Assembly: GCA_910587955.1 (NCBI GenBank)
Contig: CAJUNN010000003.1
Location: forward strand, 1 to 64,000
DNA length: 64,000 bases
Source: an uncultured Lachnospiraceae bacterium
Lineage (GTDB): Bacteria > Bacillota > Clostridia > Lachnospirales > Lachnospiraceae
Reading direction: 5' to 3'
Each line of letters begins with the position of its first letter. Within the stretch, counting starts at the first letter, position 1. The notes under the pieces are model-generated. The model had not been told where the DNA came from. It saw only the letters and a list, made by a program, of their open reading frames with translations, and searched no databases. Made by a program: the position numbers and the translations under genes. This document shows positions 16,572 through 25,737 of the stretch, in pieces.

Positions 16572-17021
16572 CTACGGCAGTTTCCGCGTAGCCAGCAAGT
16601 TGTGCTGCTTCATAATATCCAGGATAGCCCAAAAAGCAGTACCCATGCACCCTAAGGCACCTATGTAATAAAAGATGTCGAAAACAGGATTTATCACCCA
16701 GATGAGCAATGCCAGCACAATCCCTCCAAGGGGTTTTATTAAAATAGACCTCTTTTCTTTGAAATGGCCCCCCATAAAAGGCCTTGCAGGTTTCCCGCTC
16801 TTCTGCCTGGCTAAGCCGTTCAGTAAATGAACGCTCGCAAATAGACCCGCCAGCGCCATGCACACTACCATCGTCCTTACGGCAATCGCGACTGCGTTAA
16901 AATCAAAGAACACGACACCCACAAGCAGAATAGGCATCAGCAAAAGCGGCAGCATACCTGCTCCCATAGCTGCAAACGTCACAAAAACCAAGGCCTCCGC
17001 GAAATTCTCCGGCTGCTTCAA
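16572..17021 (-). CDS. Small integral membrane protein of unknown function
   Basis: About 149 residues with four hydrophobic segments and little polar sequence. No family recognised. The only plausible start in frame is TTG 17021 with a weak AAGGAAAAG site; the frame remains open further upstream (to about 17130) with a charged stretch containing REARARKRKSVLK, so the true start may be an unusual codon upstream. It precedes the TPM protein gene and probably functions with it at the membrane. Confidence 0.55.
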   Translation of the reverse strand: MKQPENFAEALVFVTFAAMGAGMLPLLLMPILLVGVVFFDFNAVAIAVRTMVVCMALAGLFASVHLLNGLARQKSGKPARPFMGGHFKEKRSILIKPLGGIVLALLIWVINPVFDIFYYIGALGCMGTAFWAILDIMKQHNLLATRKLP

Positions 17022-17123
17022 AACGCTTTTTCTTTTCCTTGCCCTGGCCTCCCGCTCCTGAAATTCCGGTTTCTTATAGGAATATTCATTCCAACTTTCT
17101 AAAATGTCTTGTATAACCGGGGT

Positions 17124-17154
17124 ATAAAAATACCCCCTCTGTGTTCAGAGGGGG
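17124..17154 (-). terminator. Intrinsic terminator after the AIM24 gene
   Basis: CCCCCTCTG and CAGAGGGGG form a perfect 9-bp stem around TGTT (17133-17154). On the minus strand it is followed by TATTTTTATA. It lies 22 nt past the stop of the AIM24 gene and separates it from the membrane-protein pair. Confidence 0.8.
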
Positions 17155-17175
17155 CAGATGCAGCAGCAAGAAGAA

Positions 17176-17856
17176 TCAATTTCCTCCCGTTACAATAAAG
17201 GGCTGAATGGCAGAGGCCACGCCGGAAATAGGCATGGTCTGGAGCCAGATTTTTCCCGGTCCGGTCAGAACGGTATTGAAAAACCCTTCTCCGCCCAGAA
17301 ACTTATTTTTCAGTCCCTTTACCTGCTGGATGTCAATGGATACTCCGCTCTCAAAGCCCAGCACATTGCCGGTATCCACAATCATTTTCTCTCCTGCCTG
17401 CAGGGTATACTCTACCATTTCACCGTCTACCTCAACAAAGGCAATGCCGTGTCCGGACAGCTTCTGCATAATAAAACCCTCGCCGCCGAAGAAACCGGCG
17501 CCCGCTTTTTTATTGAAATGGACGGATAACTCGACACCAGCCTCCGAAGCCAGAAAGGCTGTCTTCTGCATGATGTATTCCTTCCCCGCAGCGATCTCCA
17601 AGACCATGATCTTTCCGGGGAAACTGGATCCGAAAGCGATCATGCCGGGACCATTGGCCGTATAGATATTCTGGAACATGCTCTCACCGGAAATGGCCTT
17701 GGAAAACATTTTGCCCAGGCCGCCTCCGCCGGAAGTTTCCATCTCCATATTGGGGCTCATCCAGACCATGGAGCCCTTTTCGGTAATCATTTTCTCCCGG
17801 TTCTCCAACTGGCAGACAACCACCGGAAAATTCCCGCCTTTCAATTCATACTGCAT
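17176..17856 (-). CDS. AIM24 family protein (TIGR00266)
   Basis: A 226-residue beta-rich protein of the AIM24/TIGR00266 family. Features include the glycine-rich block SGGGGLGKMFSKAISGES, two repeats of the form GGEGF (FFGGEGFIMQKLSG and LGGEGFFNTVLTGPG), and the family C-terminus GVASAIQPFI. There are no transmembrane segments. The family is a tryptophan-RNA-attenuator-like fold of unknown role in bacteria. The gene stands alone between two terminators or gaps. ATG 17856 has an AAAGGATGG site. Confidence 0.88.
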   Translation of the reverse strand: MQYELKGGNFPVVVCQLENREKMITEKGSMVWMSPNMEMETSGGGGLGKMFSKAISGESMFQNIYTANGPGMIAFGSSFPGKIMVLEIAAGKEYIMQKTAFLASEAGVELSVHFNKKAGAGFFGGEGFIMQKLSGHGIAFVEVDGEMVEYTLQAGEKMIVDTGNVLGFESGVSIDIQQVKGLKNKFLGGEGFFNTVLTGPGKIWLQTMPISGVASAIQPFIVTGGN

Positions 17857-17948
17857 AGAAAATCCATCCTTTCTGTTTTGTATTCTCTTTATAGAAAAGC
17901 CTGCCTTTTGTCAAACCTTCCTTTTCCTTATTATACCACTCAGCACGC

Positions 17949-18701
17949 TTAATGCAAGAGGCTTGGAAGCACAAAACGCCCAATCGTCCACAGCAGTACC
18001 AGGTGGGCGGGATAAAAAACGTAGAAAAAATACCGGGGCTGCCGGCCCCGTTCCCCGCTGTAAAGGGCTATGAGAACGAAGGAGAGAATGCAGGGCCACT
18101 CCAGGGGGGATAAAAAGACCAGGGCTCCGTAGCAGGCCAGAAATCTAAGCCAGGGTACATTTCTGAGGATATACATCAGCAGGATCACCAGAACTCCCAA
18201 AGCCCCGTAATCCGTATGCAGATATTCCGCAGCCAGGGCAGGCGCAAGAACGGCTGCAGGCGTCCGCCAAAGCTCTCCCTTGGAGCTCTTTAGAATCCAA
18301 ATGGCCAAGAGTCCCAGAAGCAGGGTCAGAAACACATTCTGGCCGCCCGGATAAAAGATTTTGTCATGAAACGCCAAATCAAAAGGAATCTCCGAAACCA
18401 AGGCAAACACTGCCAGACGTCCCGCGTACCGGCCCATATTCCGGGTGTGCAAAGCTCCCTCCACCAAGAGAAAGCAGAACACCGGAAAGGCAATGCGTCC
18501 GGTCAGGCGCAATGCCATGTCCGCCTCGTACCAGAAAGAAAATCTTTCCCCGGACACATATCCCCCCAGCGGAGATATGCCGTAATAATCCAGGACAAAA
18601 ACCTCCAGAATGCAGGCTCCTATGTGGTCAATGAGCATGGTGAGAATGGCAATCCATTTGAGCGTGCTTCCGCTCAGCATCTTCTTCACAGGCATCTTCA
18701 T
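17949..18701 (-). CDS. TraX family membrane acyltransferase-like protein
   Basis: A 250-residue polytopic membrane protein with about eight hydrophobic segments. The N-terminal STLKWIAILTMLIDHIGA and the block LVEGALHTRNMGRYAGRL are characteristic of TraX proteins. In F plasmids TraX acetylates pilin, but chromosomal Firmicute members are common and unrelated to conjugation; their substrates are unknown. The start overlaps the stop of the hexapeptide-repeat gene by 4 nt (ATGA), so it is the third gene of the topB operon. No conjugation genes are nearby. Confidence 0.82.
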   Translation of the reverse strand: MKMPVKKMLSGSTLKWIAILTMLIDHIGACILEVFVLDYYGISPLGGYVSGERFSFWYEADMALRLTGRIAFPVFCFLLVEGALHTRNMGRYAGRLAVFALVSEIPFDLAFHDKIFYPGGQNVFLTLLLGLLAIWILKSSKGELWRTPAAVLAPALAAEYLHTDYGALGVLVILLMYILRNVPWLRFLACYGALVFLSPLEWPCILSFVLIALYSGERGRQPRYFFYVFYPAHLVLLWTIGRFVLPSLLH

Positions 18702-19363
18702 TGCTTTGCTGCTACCTCTCCCTGCTTTTTATAAATAGAATCCGCTGCCACCACGCCCCGCACGGAAGACAGGGGATAAATATTCGTATTTTTCCCAATC
18801 ACGGTGCCGGGATTCAGGACAGAACCGCAGCCGACCTCCACCTCATCTCCGATCATGGCCCCGAATTTCTTGATTCCTGTCTCTATGTCTCCCGCCGCCG
18901 TGTGCACCTTCACCAGAAGCTTGTCAGATTTAACATTGGAGGTAATGGAACCCGCACCCATGTGGGCTTTGTATCCCAGAATGGAGTCTCCCACATAATT
19001 ATAGTGGGGAACCTGCACCTTGTTAAAGAGAATGACGTTTTTCAGCTCCGTAGAATTTCCCACCACGGCTCCCTCCCCTACCAGGGCATTTCCCCGAATA
19101 AAGGCACAGTGCCGCACTTCCGCGTTTTTCCCAATGATGGCCGGACCGGTAACGGAGGCCGTGGGCGCCACTCTGGCCGTTCTGGCAATCCACACGTTTT
19201 CTCCCTGCTTCTCATACTCTTCCTCACTTAAGGACGCACCCAGCTCCAGGATAAACGCCCCGATTTTCGGCAGTGCTTCCCAGGGATAGGTGACGGCAGA
19301 CAAGAGGGGAGCCGCCAGGGTCTCCTCCAGGGTATACAGGGACGTTACTTCCAGTTCTCTCAT
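18698..19363 (-). CDS. Left-handed beta-helix hexapeptide-repeat protein (UDP-GlcNAc pyrophosphorylase-like)
   Basis: A 221-residue protein consisting mostly of hexapeptide repeats, such as TASVTGPAIIGKNAEV and GSVLNPGTVIGKNTNIYP, which form a left-handed beta-helix as in the acetyltransferase half of GlmU. The N-terminal 60 residues are not a nucleotidyltransferase domain, so despite common annotation as a pyrophosphorylase it is more likely an acyltransferase or a scaffold. It overlaps topB upstream and traX downstream by 4 nt each, giving a compact three-gene operon. Confidence 0.8.
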   Translation of the reverse strand: MRELEVTSLYTLEETLAAPLLSAVTYPWEALPKIGAFILELGASLSEEEYEKQGENVWIARTARVAPTASVTGPAIIGKNAEVRHCAFIRGNALVGEGAVVGNSTELKNVILFNKVQVPHYNYVGDSILGYKAHMGAGSITSNVKSDKLLVKVHTAAGDIETGIKKFGAMIGDEVEVGCGSVLNPGTVIGKNTNIYPLSSVRGVVAADSIYKKQGEVAAKQ

Positions 19364-21387
19364 GACGTTTTTGCTCCTTTTTTCTTTTTTTCATAAAATT
19401 TTGCCGATGCGTCAAAGCAGGGCCTTAAAGCCTGCTGGTAATTGGCTCCCAGTACTGCCCTGGTCTTATCGGTAATAAACTTTTCCAGCTTCTGCATATA
19501 AAAATCTTCCGTAATGCGGCCCTCCGCCATCTGGGTCAGCCCTTTCTCCCAGCTGGCCGTCAGCTCCGGGTTTAACAGGCTGTAGATGGAAGCCCGGACC
19601 ACATCGTAGATCATCTCTCCCAGCAGGGTGGGCGTGATCACCTGAGTCTTCTTATTCAGGGAAATATACTGGTTGTTCACCAGTTTTTTCAAAATCTCCG
19701 CCCGGGTGGCGCTGGTGCCGATGCCGCTTCCCTTTATCTGGGAGCGGAGCTCCTCATCCTCAATCAGCTGCCCGGCATTTTCCATAGCTAGAATCATAGA
19801 ACCGGAGTTATAGCGCTTGGGCGGGGAAGTCTCCCCCTCCTTGATGGAAAACCCCTTGGTTTCAAGAAGATCGCCCTTTTTTAACTGCCGCAGGAACTCC
19901 AGAAGATTCTGATCGCAGCGGATATCCTCCGTTTCCTCCTCCTTCTGGCCGGACCCTTTGCGGTTCTCGCCTCCGGCCGGAGCCACTTTCAGATACCCCG
20001 GCGAAACCAGCACCCGGAAGCCGGTAAAAAATTTCTCCTTCTGCACCTCCGTCACCAGCTGAATCTTCGTATATTCCGCCGCCGGGTAAAAAATTCCCAA
20101 AAACCGGCGGACAATGAGCTCGTAGACCTGGCCCGAAAGCTTTGAAAGACTTCCCAAAGCCCCCAGCCCCTGTCCTGTGGGAACAATGGCATAGTGATCT
20201 GTAATCTGCTTGTCGTTTACGTAGCGGGTCTTCTCTATGCCCTGCCAGGCCTTCCTCTGCACCAGTTCCTGGGCAAAAGCAGTTACCGGAGCATACCCCC
20301 GCAGGCCGGAAATATTTTTCCAGATCTCCTTGGCCACCGCTGTAGAGAGGACCCTGGCATCCGTCCTGGGATACGTCACCAGCTTTTTCTCATATAATTC
20401 CTGCACAATCCGCAGGGTCTCGTCAGGACTTATCTTAAACTGGCGGGAACACTCATTCTGCAGTTCCGCCAGGTTAAACAGCAGAGGCGGATTTTTCTTC
20501 TCCTTCTTCTGTTCTTTGGAAAACACCCGCGCTTCTATGGGTTTCTCCCGCTCCAAAAGGGAAATGAGGCTCTGGGCGTCCTCCCGGCTTTTAAAGCCGT
20601 TTTCTTTGTACAGCTTCGGGGACTGGTACCAGACGGAACCCTCTGCGGCCTTCCACTCTCCTTCAAAGGCCCGGCCTCCCGGCACAAAATCTGCCAGCAC
20701 CCGGTAAAAAGGCGTTTTCACAAACTCCCGGATCTCCCGTTCCCTGCGTACCACCATACCCAGCACACAAGTCATTACCCGGCCCACCGAGATTACCGTA
20801 TATTTTGTATGCAGATAATTTGAAATAGCAGTTCCGTATTTCAAAGTGAGAAGACGGGAAAAGTTAATTCCCATCAGATAATCTTCCTTGGCCCGCAGAT
20901 AGGCGGCGCTGGAGAGATTGTCATACTCCGCCAAATCTTTTGCCTCCCGGATGCCTCTGAGGATCTCTTCCTCCGTCTGGGAATCGATCCAGACCCGGCG
21001 GCGTTCCTTGCCCTTCACCCCCGCCATCTGCTCCACCAGCCGGTAGATATACTCTCCCTCCCGCCCGGAGTCGGTGCAGACGTAAATCACATCCACATCC
21101 GGCCGGGTCAAAAGCCCCCGCACCGTCTGGTACTGCTTGCTCACGGAAGGAATCACCTCATACCGGAATTTCTCCGGCAGAAACGGCAGGGTGCTTAAAC
21201 TCCACTTCTTATATTTTTCGTCGTAAACCTCGGGATAGCTCATCGTCACCAAATGTCCCACGCACCAGGTGACAATGCTGTCTTCTCCCTCCAAGTATCC
21301 GTCCCTACGGGCTGTATTCAGTTTCAGCGCCTTGGCAAATTCCTGCGCGACACTGGGTTTCTCTGCAATATATAGTGATTTTCCCAT
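19360..21387 (-). CDS. topB: DNA topoisomerase III
   Basis: A 675-residue type IA topoisomerase that decatenates and relaxes DNA through single-strand passage. The TOPRIM start MGKSLYIAEKPSVAQEFAKA and its acidic motif CTDSGREGEYIYR are clear. The catalytic tyrosine lies in LVTYPRTDARVL, near residue 339. The C-terminal part carries GIGTSATRAEILKKLV. It lacks zinc-finger repeats, as expected for TopB. The length fits the chromosomal family. No strong ribosome binding site precedes ATG 21387. It heads an operon with the hexapeptide and TraX genes. Confidence 0.95.
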   Translation of the reverse strand: MGKSLYIAEKPSVAQEFAKALKLNTARRDGYLEGEDSIVTWCVGHLVTMSYPEVYDEKYKKWSLSTLPFLPEKFRYEVIPSVSKQYQTVRGLLTRPDVDVIYVCTDSGREGEYIYRLVEQMAGVKGKERRRVWIDSQTEEEILRGIREAKDLAEYDNLSSAAYLRAKEDYLMGINFSRLLTLKYGTAISNYLHTKYTVISVGRVMTCVLGMVVRREREIREFVKTPFYRVLADFVPGGRAFEGEWKAAEGSVWYQSPKLYKENGFKSREDAQSLISLLEREKPIEARVFSKEQKKEKKNPPLLFNLAELQNECSRQFKISPDETLRIVQELYEKKLVTYPRTDARVLSTAVAKEIWKNISGLRGYAPVTAFAQELVQRKAWQGIEKTRYVNDKQITDHYAIVPTGQGLGALGSLSKLSGQVYELIVRRFLGIFYPAAEYTKIQLVTEVQKEKFFTGFRVLVSPGYLKVAPAGGENRKGSGQKEEETEDIRCDQNLLEFLRQLKKGDLLETKGFSIKEGETSPPKRYNSGSMILAMENAGQLIEDEELRSQIKGSGIGTSATRAEILKKLVNNQYISLNKKTQVITPTLLGEMIYDVVRASIYSLLNPELTASWEKGLTQMAEGRITEDFYMQKLEKFITDKTRAVLGANYQQALRPCFDASAKFYEKKKKGAKTS

Positions 21388-21402
21388 AATAGTATCATTC
21401 TA

Positions 21403-22335
21403 TCACAAAGATATGCCATCTTGCAAAAGAAATTTCCCCATATCGGCGGGAAGGGGAGCCTCAACCTCAATCCTCTCCCCTGTGAAGGGCTGCGAAAAAG
21501 AAAGCCTGGCTGCGTGAAGGGCGGTACGGCCTATGATGGGCCTGACACCGTCCGCCCACCCCGCCTCCTCCCCTCCGTAAAGCGAATCTCCCAGAAGCGG
21601 GCATCCGATCGACGCCAAATGGACCCGGATCTGATGGGTGCGCCCTGTCTCAATGCGCAGGCGGAGCAGGGCGTACTCTTTGCAGCCATCCACCACCTCG
21701 TACCAGGTGGCAGCCGTTTTTCCATTCTCCGAGATCTTCATCCGCCCCCTGCGTTCCGGATCCGCCCCGATAGATGTCCGAATCCATGCACAAGGCTCTC
21801 TTGGCACACCTTTTACGACTGCCAGGTAGGTTTTAAAAAAATCCCCTCTCTCCCGCTGCCGGGCAAGCCTGGCTCCGGCAGCCCGGTTCTTTACCGCCAG
21901 CACTGCCCCGGATGTATCCCGGTCCAGCCGCCCCGCAATCCGTATGACACTGTCCTCTCCCTTTTCCCGCAGATAGGCGGCCAGGCGGTTTGCCAGGGTA
22001 TCCTCGCCGTCCCTGCCGTTCGGATGGGTTTTCAGGCCGGAAGGTTTGTTTACGGCCAGAAGATCCGCATCCTCATAGAGAATCTCCAAGGGGAACCGGG
22101 AAGCGGAAAGCCGGGACGAGGTTTCCTCCCCGGTCTCCAGCAGCACTTCTATCCGATCCCCTTCCCGGAGCAGGGCATTGGTCTTCCTTCTCTGCCCGTT
22201 CACCCGGAGCCCGTCCTCCCGGAACTTGGCCCGGCGGATTTCCTTTTCCGAAAGTCCCATGGGGGTTTTCAGGAAATGTTTGAGAAGGCGGCCTGCGTCT
22301 TCTTTTTGTACCGTACATGTAATTCCCCGTTTCAA
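21403..22335 (-). CDS. RluA family pseudouridine synthase
   Basis: A 310-residue RNA pseudouridine synthase. An N-terminal S4 RNA-binding domain (residues about 15-75) precedes the catalytic domain, whose signature is IAGRLDRDTSGAVLAVK with the catalytic Asp. The later RIETGRTHQIRVHL motif is also present. The start codon is TTG 22335, with AAAGGAGGG 6 nt upstream. A second family member, RluD-like, is at 50.2 kb; this paralogue has a more divergent S4 region. The RNA target cannot be told from sequence. Confidence 0.9.
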   Translation of the reverse strand: MKRGITCTVQKEDAGRLLKHFLKTPMGLSEKEIRRAKFREDGLRVNGQRRKTNALLREGDRIEVLLETGEETSSRLSASRFPLEILYEDADLLAVNKPSGLKTHPNGRDGEDTLANRLAAYLREKGEDSVIRIAGRLDRDTSGAVLAVKNRAAGARLARQRERGDFFKTYLAVVKGVPREPCAWIRTSIGADPERRGRMKISENGKTAATWYEVVDGCKEYALLRLRIETGRTHQIRVHLASIGCPLLGDSLYGGEEAGWADGVRPIIGRTALHAARLSFSQPFTGERIEVEAPLPADMGKFLLQDGISL

Positions 22336-22439
22336 AGCATTCCCTCCTTTACGGCGATCTCCAAATATGCTAAGATAAGCAAAATAAACCGCGCCGCTAA
22401 AACAGCTCTTTGGCAGCGGATTTGCGAAAGAGGTCTTTC

Positions 22440-23714
22440 ATGAAAACAGTTGGAATCATTGCCGAATACAATCCCTTCCACAAAGGACATGCCTACCAGC
22501 TCTCCCGGGCCAAAGCGTGTACCGGTGCAGACTATGCGGTGGCCGTCATAAGCGGCCCCTTTGTCCAGCGGGGTTTTCCCGCCCTGGCAGATAAATATGC
22601 CCGGGCGGAAATGGCCCTCCGGGGCGGAGCCGACCTAGTGCTGGAGCTTCCCGTTTTCTATGCGGCCGGAAGTGCCGAGACCTTCGCCAGAGGCGCCGTG
22701 TCCCTTCTGGAAAGCCTGGGATGTGTGGATTTCCTGTGTTTCGGCAGCGAGTGCGGGGACCTTAAGCCTCTTCTTTCCTACGCCCGGCTCTTTGAAGAGG
22801 AACCGGAGGGCTACCGCCAGCTTCTCCGCTCCTACGCGAAACAGGGCTTTTCTTTTCCCGCCGCCCGCAGCCGCGCTGCGGAAGAGTACCTGAATTACAC
22901 CTCCGGCATCCTCCCCTGTACGAGAGCGGATGCGGACTGCCGCTATGAATCCGAACTTCTCCAATCCCCCAACAACATTCTGGGCATCGAATACTGCCGG
23001 GCCCTGATCCGCAGGAAAAGCCCCATCCGGCCCGTCACACTGCGCCGGATCTCCTCCGGCTACCATGACACAAGCCTTCATGCGGAATTTGCCTCCGCCT
23101 CCGCTATCCGCAGCTCCATTCTCCGGGAAGGGCTCACGGATCGGACGGCAGGACAGCTCCCGGCTGCTTCCTGGAAGATTCTAAAAGACTGTGCCCGTGA
23201 GGGAAGGCTTTTCTCCCCGGAAGATTTTTCCCCAATGCTTTTTTACCGGCTTCTCTCCCTGTCCCAAGAGCGTCTGGCCGCTTTCCAGGATATTTCGGAG
23301 GATCTGGCCGCCCGGATAGACAACTTAAAATTCCAGTTTACGGGTTTTACCGCCTTTGCGGATCTTTTAAAGACCAAACAACTTACCCACACCCACATCA
23401 CCCGGGCCCTCTGCCACATCCTTCTGGATTTGTACCAGGAAGACTTTCTGCGCCTGAAGGAGGCTGATTTTCCGGTTTACCTGCGCATCCTGGGCTTTCG
23501 CAAAAGCGCTTCGCCCCTTCTGGCCGCCATCAAGCAGCAAGGATGTGCCCCTCTTCTGGCCAAGCCTGCTGATGCCGGGAGCGTCCTTTCTCCTGTCCAG
23601 CGCTTTCTGTTTGAAAAGGACGGCTTCGCCGCCCATATCTGCGAAGCCGTCCGGGTATGCCGCTGTCAGGGACCGTTCATCCACGAATGCACCCGTTCCC
23701 CGATCCTGCTCTGA
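22440..23714 (+). CDS. tmcAL: tRNA(Met) cytidine acetate ligase TmcAL
   Basis: A 424-residue nucleotidyltransferase-fold protein that, in the characterised Bacillus homologue (YlbM), makes N4-acetylcytidine at the wobble base of elongator tRNA-Met from acetate and ATP. The N-terminal motif GIIAEYNPFHKGHAYQL contains the HxGH-like adenylation site. A later SSGYHDTSLHAEFASASAIR segment is typical. ATG 22440 has an AGAGG site and is favoured over an upstream in-frame ATG at 22410. It is the only rightward gene in this stretch and ends 4 nt before the convergent HAD gene. Confidence 0.9.
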   Translation: MKTVGIIAEYNPFHKGHAYQLSRAKACTGADYAVAVISGPFVQRGFPALADKYARAEMALRGGADLVLELPVFYAAGSAETFARGAVSLLESLGCVDFLCFGSECGDLKPLLSYARLFEEEPEGYRQLLRSYAKQGFSFPAARSRAAEEYLNYTSGILPCTRADADCRYESELLQSPNNILGIEYCRALIRRKSPIRPVTLRRISSGYHDTSLHAEFASASAIRSSILREGLTDRTAGQLPAASWKILKDCAREGRLFSPEDFSPMLFYRLLSLSQERLAAFQDISEDLAARIDNLKFQFTGFTAFADLLKTKQLTHTHITRALCHILLDLYQEDFLRLKEADFPVYLRILGFRKSASPLLAAIKQQGCAPLLAKPADAGSVLSPVQRFLFEKDGFAAHICEAVRVCRCQGPFIHECTRSPILL

Positions 23715-23718
23715 CTTT

Positions 23719-24348
23719 TTATACAAATTTCAGAATTTCCTCCACCCGCTCAAGACGCCAGGTAGACGCAATCCCTTCCGGGTTGAGACAGCCCCACAAT
23801 GCCAGGGCGTGATCCACGCCTGCGGCCCGGGCACTGTCCATATCGTAGACACTGTCTCCAATGTAAAGAGTTTCCTCCGGCCGGGCTCCCGTGCGTTTCA
23901 TGTATTCCAGCATGGGATCCGGATAGGGCTTCCCTCTCTCGGTGTCACTGCTGGTAACGGCACAGTGAAAATATTTCTTTAAATCCCGCTTTTCAAAATC
24001 CCGGTCGTATTCGTCTTTTTGCTTGGACGTGATAATTCCCAGAAAAGCGTCTGTCTTCTGCAAAGCCTCCAGCACTTCACCCATGCCCGGAAACAGCCGG
24101 ATACCCAGCTCTTCCCCGCATTCCACATAATGCCGGATCCACACATTCAAAGCTGCCTGGGGATCGGGAAAGCCCAGGATTGCCATGGTGCTGGTTCCGG
24201 GAATGCCGAAGGAAAACGCCAGATCTTCCAGCTCTTTCTTCTCCCCCCGCAGTTCCAGCAGGGCCCTCTGCAGGGAAACCATATTGACGTCCGCCGTATC
24301 CAGAATGGTTCCGTCTATATCAAATACCAGATGTTTATACTGTTTCAT
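23719..24348 (-). CDS. HAD family hydrolase
   Basis: A 209-residue haloacid dehalogenase-type phosphatase. Motif I is VFDIDGTILDT with the nucleophile Asp, motif II is the Thr of GIITSK, and motif III/IV is ETLYIGDSVYDMDSARAAG. The cap is the helical C1 type (residues about 20-85). It resembles phosphoglycolate phosphatase and pyrophosphatase PpaX subfamilies. It follows the DUF711 gene by 13 nt and is probably the last gene of the lipoprotein-walJ-ACT-DUF711 run. The substrate is unknown. Confidence 0.88.
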   Translation of the reverse strand: MKQYKHLVFDIDGTILDTADVNMVSLQRALLELRGEKKELEDLAFSFGIPGTSTMAILGFPDPQAALNVWIRHYVECGEELGIRLFPGMGEVLEALQKTDAFLGIITSKQKDEYDRDFEKRDLKKYFHCAVTSSDTERGKPYPDPMLEYMKRTGARPEETLYIGDSVYDMDSARAAGVDHALALWGCLNPEGIASTWRLERVEEILKFV

Positions 24349-24361
24349 CTTCTCTCTCCCG

Positions 24362-25726
24362 TCAATTTTTAAAGGAGTGAATAGGCGCCGGAATCCTCCC
24401 GGCGCGGCCCACGAAAGCCTCGCAGGAGAACCGGTTCACCGGCATGATGGGCGCGTAGCCCAAAAGCCCGCCGAACTCTACCATCTCGCCCACTCCTTTT
24501 CCGATCACCGGAATCAGGCGCACAGCCGTAGTCTTCTGGTTCACCATGCCGATAGCCATCTCATCCGCAATAATCCCTGACAAGGTAGACGCTTTCGTGT
24601 CCCCCGGCACGGCAATCATATCCAGTCCCACGGAACACACGCAGGTCATAGCCTCCAGCTTCTCCAGGGTTAAAGCTCCCGCCTGCACGGCATCAATCAT
24701 ACCTTGATCCTCGCTGACCGGGATAAACGCGCCGCTTAAACCGCCCACATAGGAGGAAGCCATTACACCCCCTTTTTTCACCTGATCGTTTAAGAGGGCC
24801 AGGGCCGCCGTGGTTCCCGGCGCTCCGCAGCGCTCCAGGCCGATCTCCTCCAGAATCTCCGCCACGCTGTCCCCGATGGCCGGGGTGGGCGCCAGGGAGA
24901 GATCCAGAATGCCGAAGGGAATTCCCAGCCTCCGGGAAGCCTCCTGCGCCACCAGCTGGCCCACACGGGTCACTTTGAATGCCGTCTTTTTGATGGTCTC
25001 ACAGAGCACTTCAAAGCTCTCTCCCCGGACTTTGGACAGGGCATGCTTTACTACCCCGGGACCGCTGACGCCCACATTGATAACGGCGTCCGCCTCCGTA
25101 ACCCCGTGGAAGGCCCCCGCCATAAAGGGGTTGTCGTCCGGGGCGTTGCAGAATACCACCAGTTTGGCACAGCCCAGGGAATCCTGTTCCTTTGTATACT
25201 CCGCCGTCTTCCGAATGATCTCACCCATCAGGCGGACGGCATCCATATTGATTCCGGTCCGTGTAGAGCCTACATTGACGGAGCTGCACACCCGGTCTGT
25301 CTCTGCCAGGGCTTCCGGGATGGAACGGATCAGGGCTTCCTCCCCCTTGGTCATACCCTTGGATACCAGAGCCGAATATCCGCCGATAAAATTAACCCCC
25401 ACCTGTTTGGCAGCCCGGTCCAGGGTCCGGGCCAAGGTCACATAATCCTTTGGGCTTTCACAGGCAGACTCGCCGATGATGGCTATGGGCGTCACGGAAA
25501 TCCGTTTATTTACGATGGGAATGCCGTAATCCCGCTCAATCTCTTTTCCCACAGCCACCAGATCTTTGGCCGCCCTGGTGATTTTCTCATATATTTTTTC
25601 ATTGAGCCGTTTCAAATCGGAATCGATGCAGTCCATCAGGCTGATTCCCAGGGTGATGGTGCGCACGTCCAGGTTGTCCTGCTCAATCATCTGGTTGGTC
25701 TCCCGGACCTCGTACAGATTAATCAT
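24362..25726 (-). CDS. DUF711 (UPF0210) PFL-like family protein
   Basis: A 454-residue protein of the UPF0210/DUF711 family, related in fold to pyruvate formate-lyase and anaerobic ribonucleotide reductase but lacking a documented glycyl-radical site. Signatures include SVNVGSTRTGINMDAV, VINVGVSGPGVVKHAL and LAPTPAIGDSVAEILEEIG. The gene is paired with an ACT-domain gene 11 nt upstream, a nearly universal arrangement for this family. The GGGAGG site lies 7 nt before ATG 25726. Function is unknown; regulation by amino-acid binding to the ACT partner is a common hypothesis. Confidence 0.92.
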   Translation of the reverse strand: MINLYEVRETNQMIEQDNLDVRTITLGISLMDCIDSDLKRLNEKIYEKITRAAKDLVAVGKEIERDYGIPIVNKRISVTPIAIIGESACESPKDYVTLARTLDRAAKQVGVNFIGGYSALVSKGMTKGEEALIRSIPEALAETDRVCSSVNVGSTRTGINMDAVRLMGEIIRKTAEYTKEQDSLGCAKLVVFCNAPDDNPFMAGAFHGVTEADAVINVGVSGPGVVKHALSKVRGESFEVLCETIKKTAFKVTRVGQLVAQEASRRLGIPFGILDLSLAPTPAIGDSVAEILEEIGLERCGAPGTTAALALLNDQVKKGGVMASSYVGGLSGAFIPVSEDQGMIDAVQAGALTLEKLEAMTCVCSVGLDMIAVPGDTKASTLSGIIADEMAIGMVNQKTTAVRLIPVIGKGVGEMVEFGGLLGYAPIMPVNRFSCEAFVGRAGRIPAPIHSFKN

Positions 25727-25737
25727 ATTCTGCCTCC

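Noticed and set aside
17949..18701. TraX as evidence of a conjugative element
   Set aside because: No relaxase, coupling protein or type IV secretion genes nearby; TraX-like genes are common in clostridial chromosomes.
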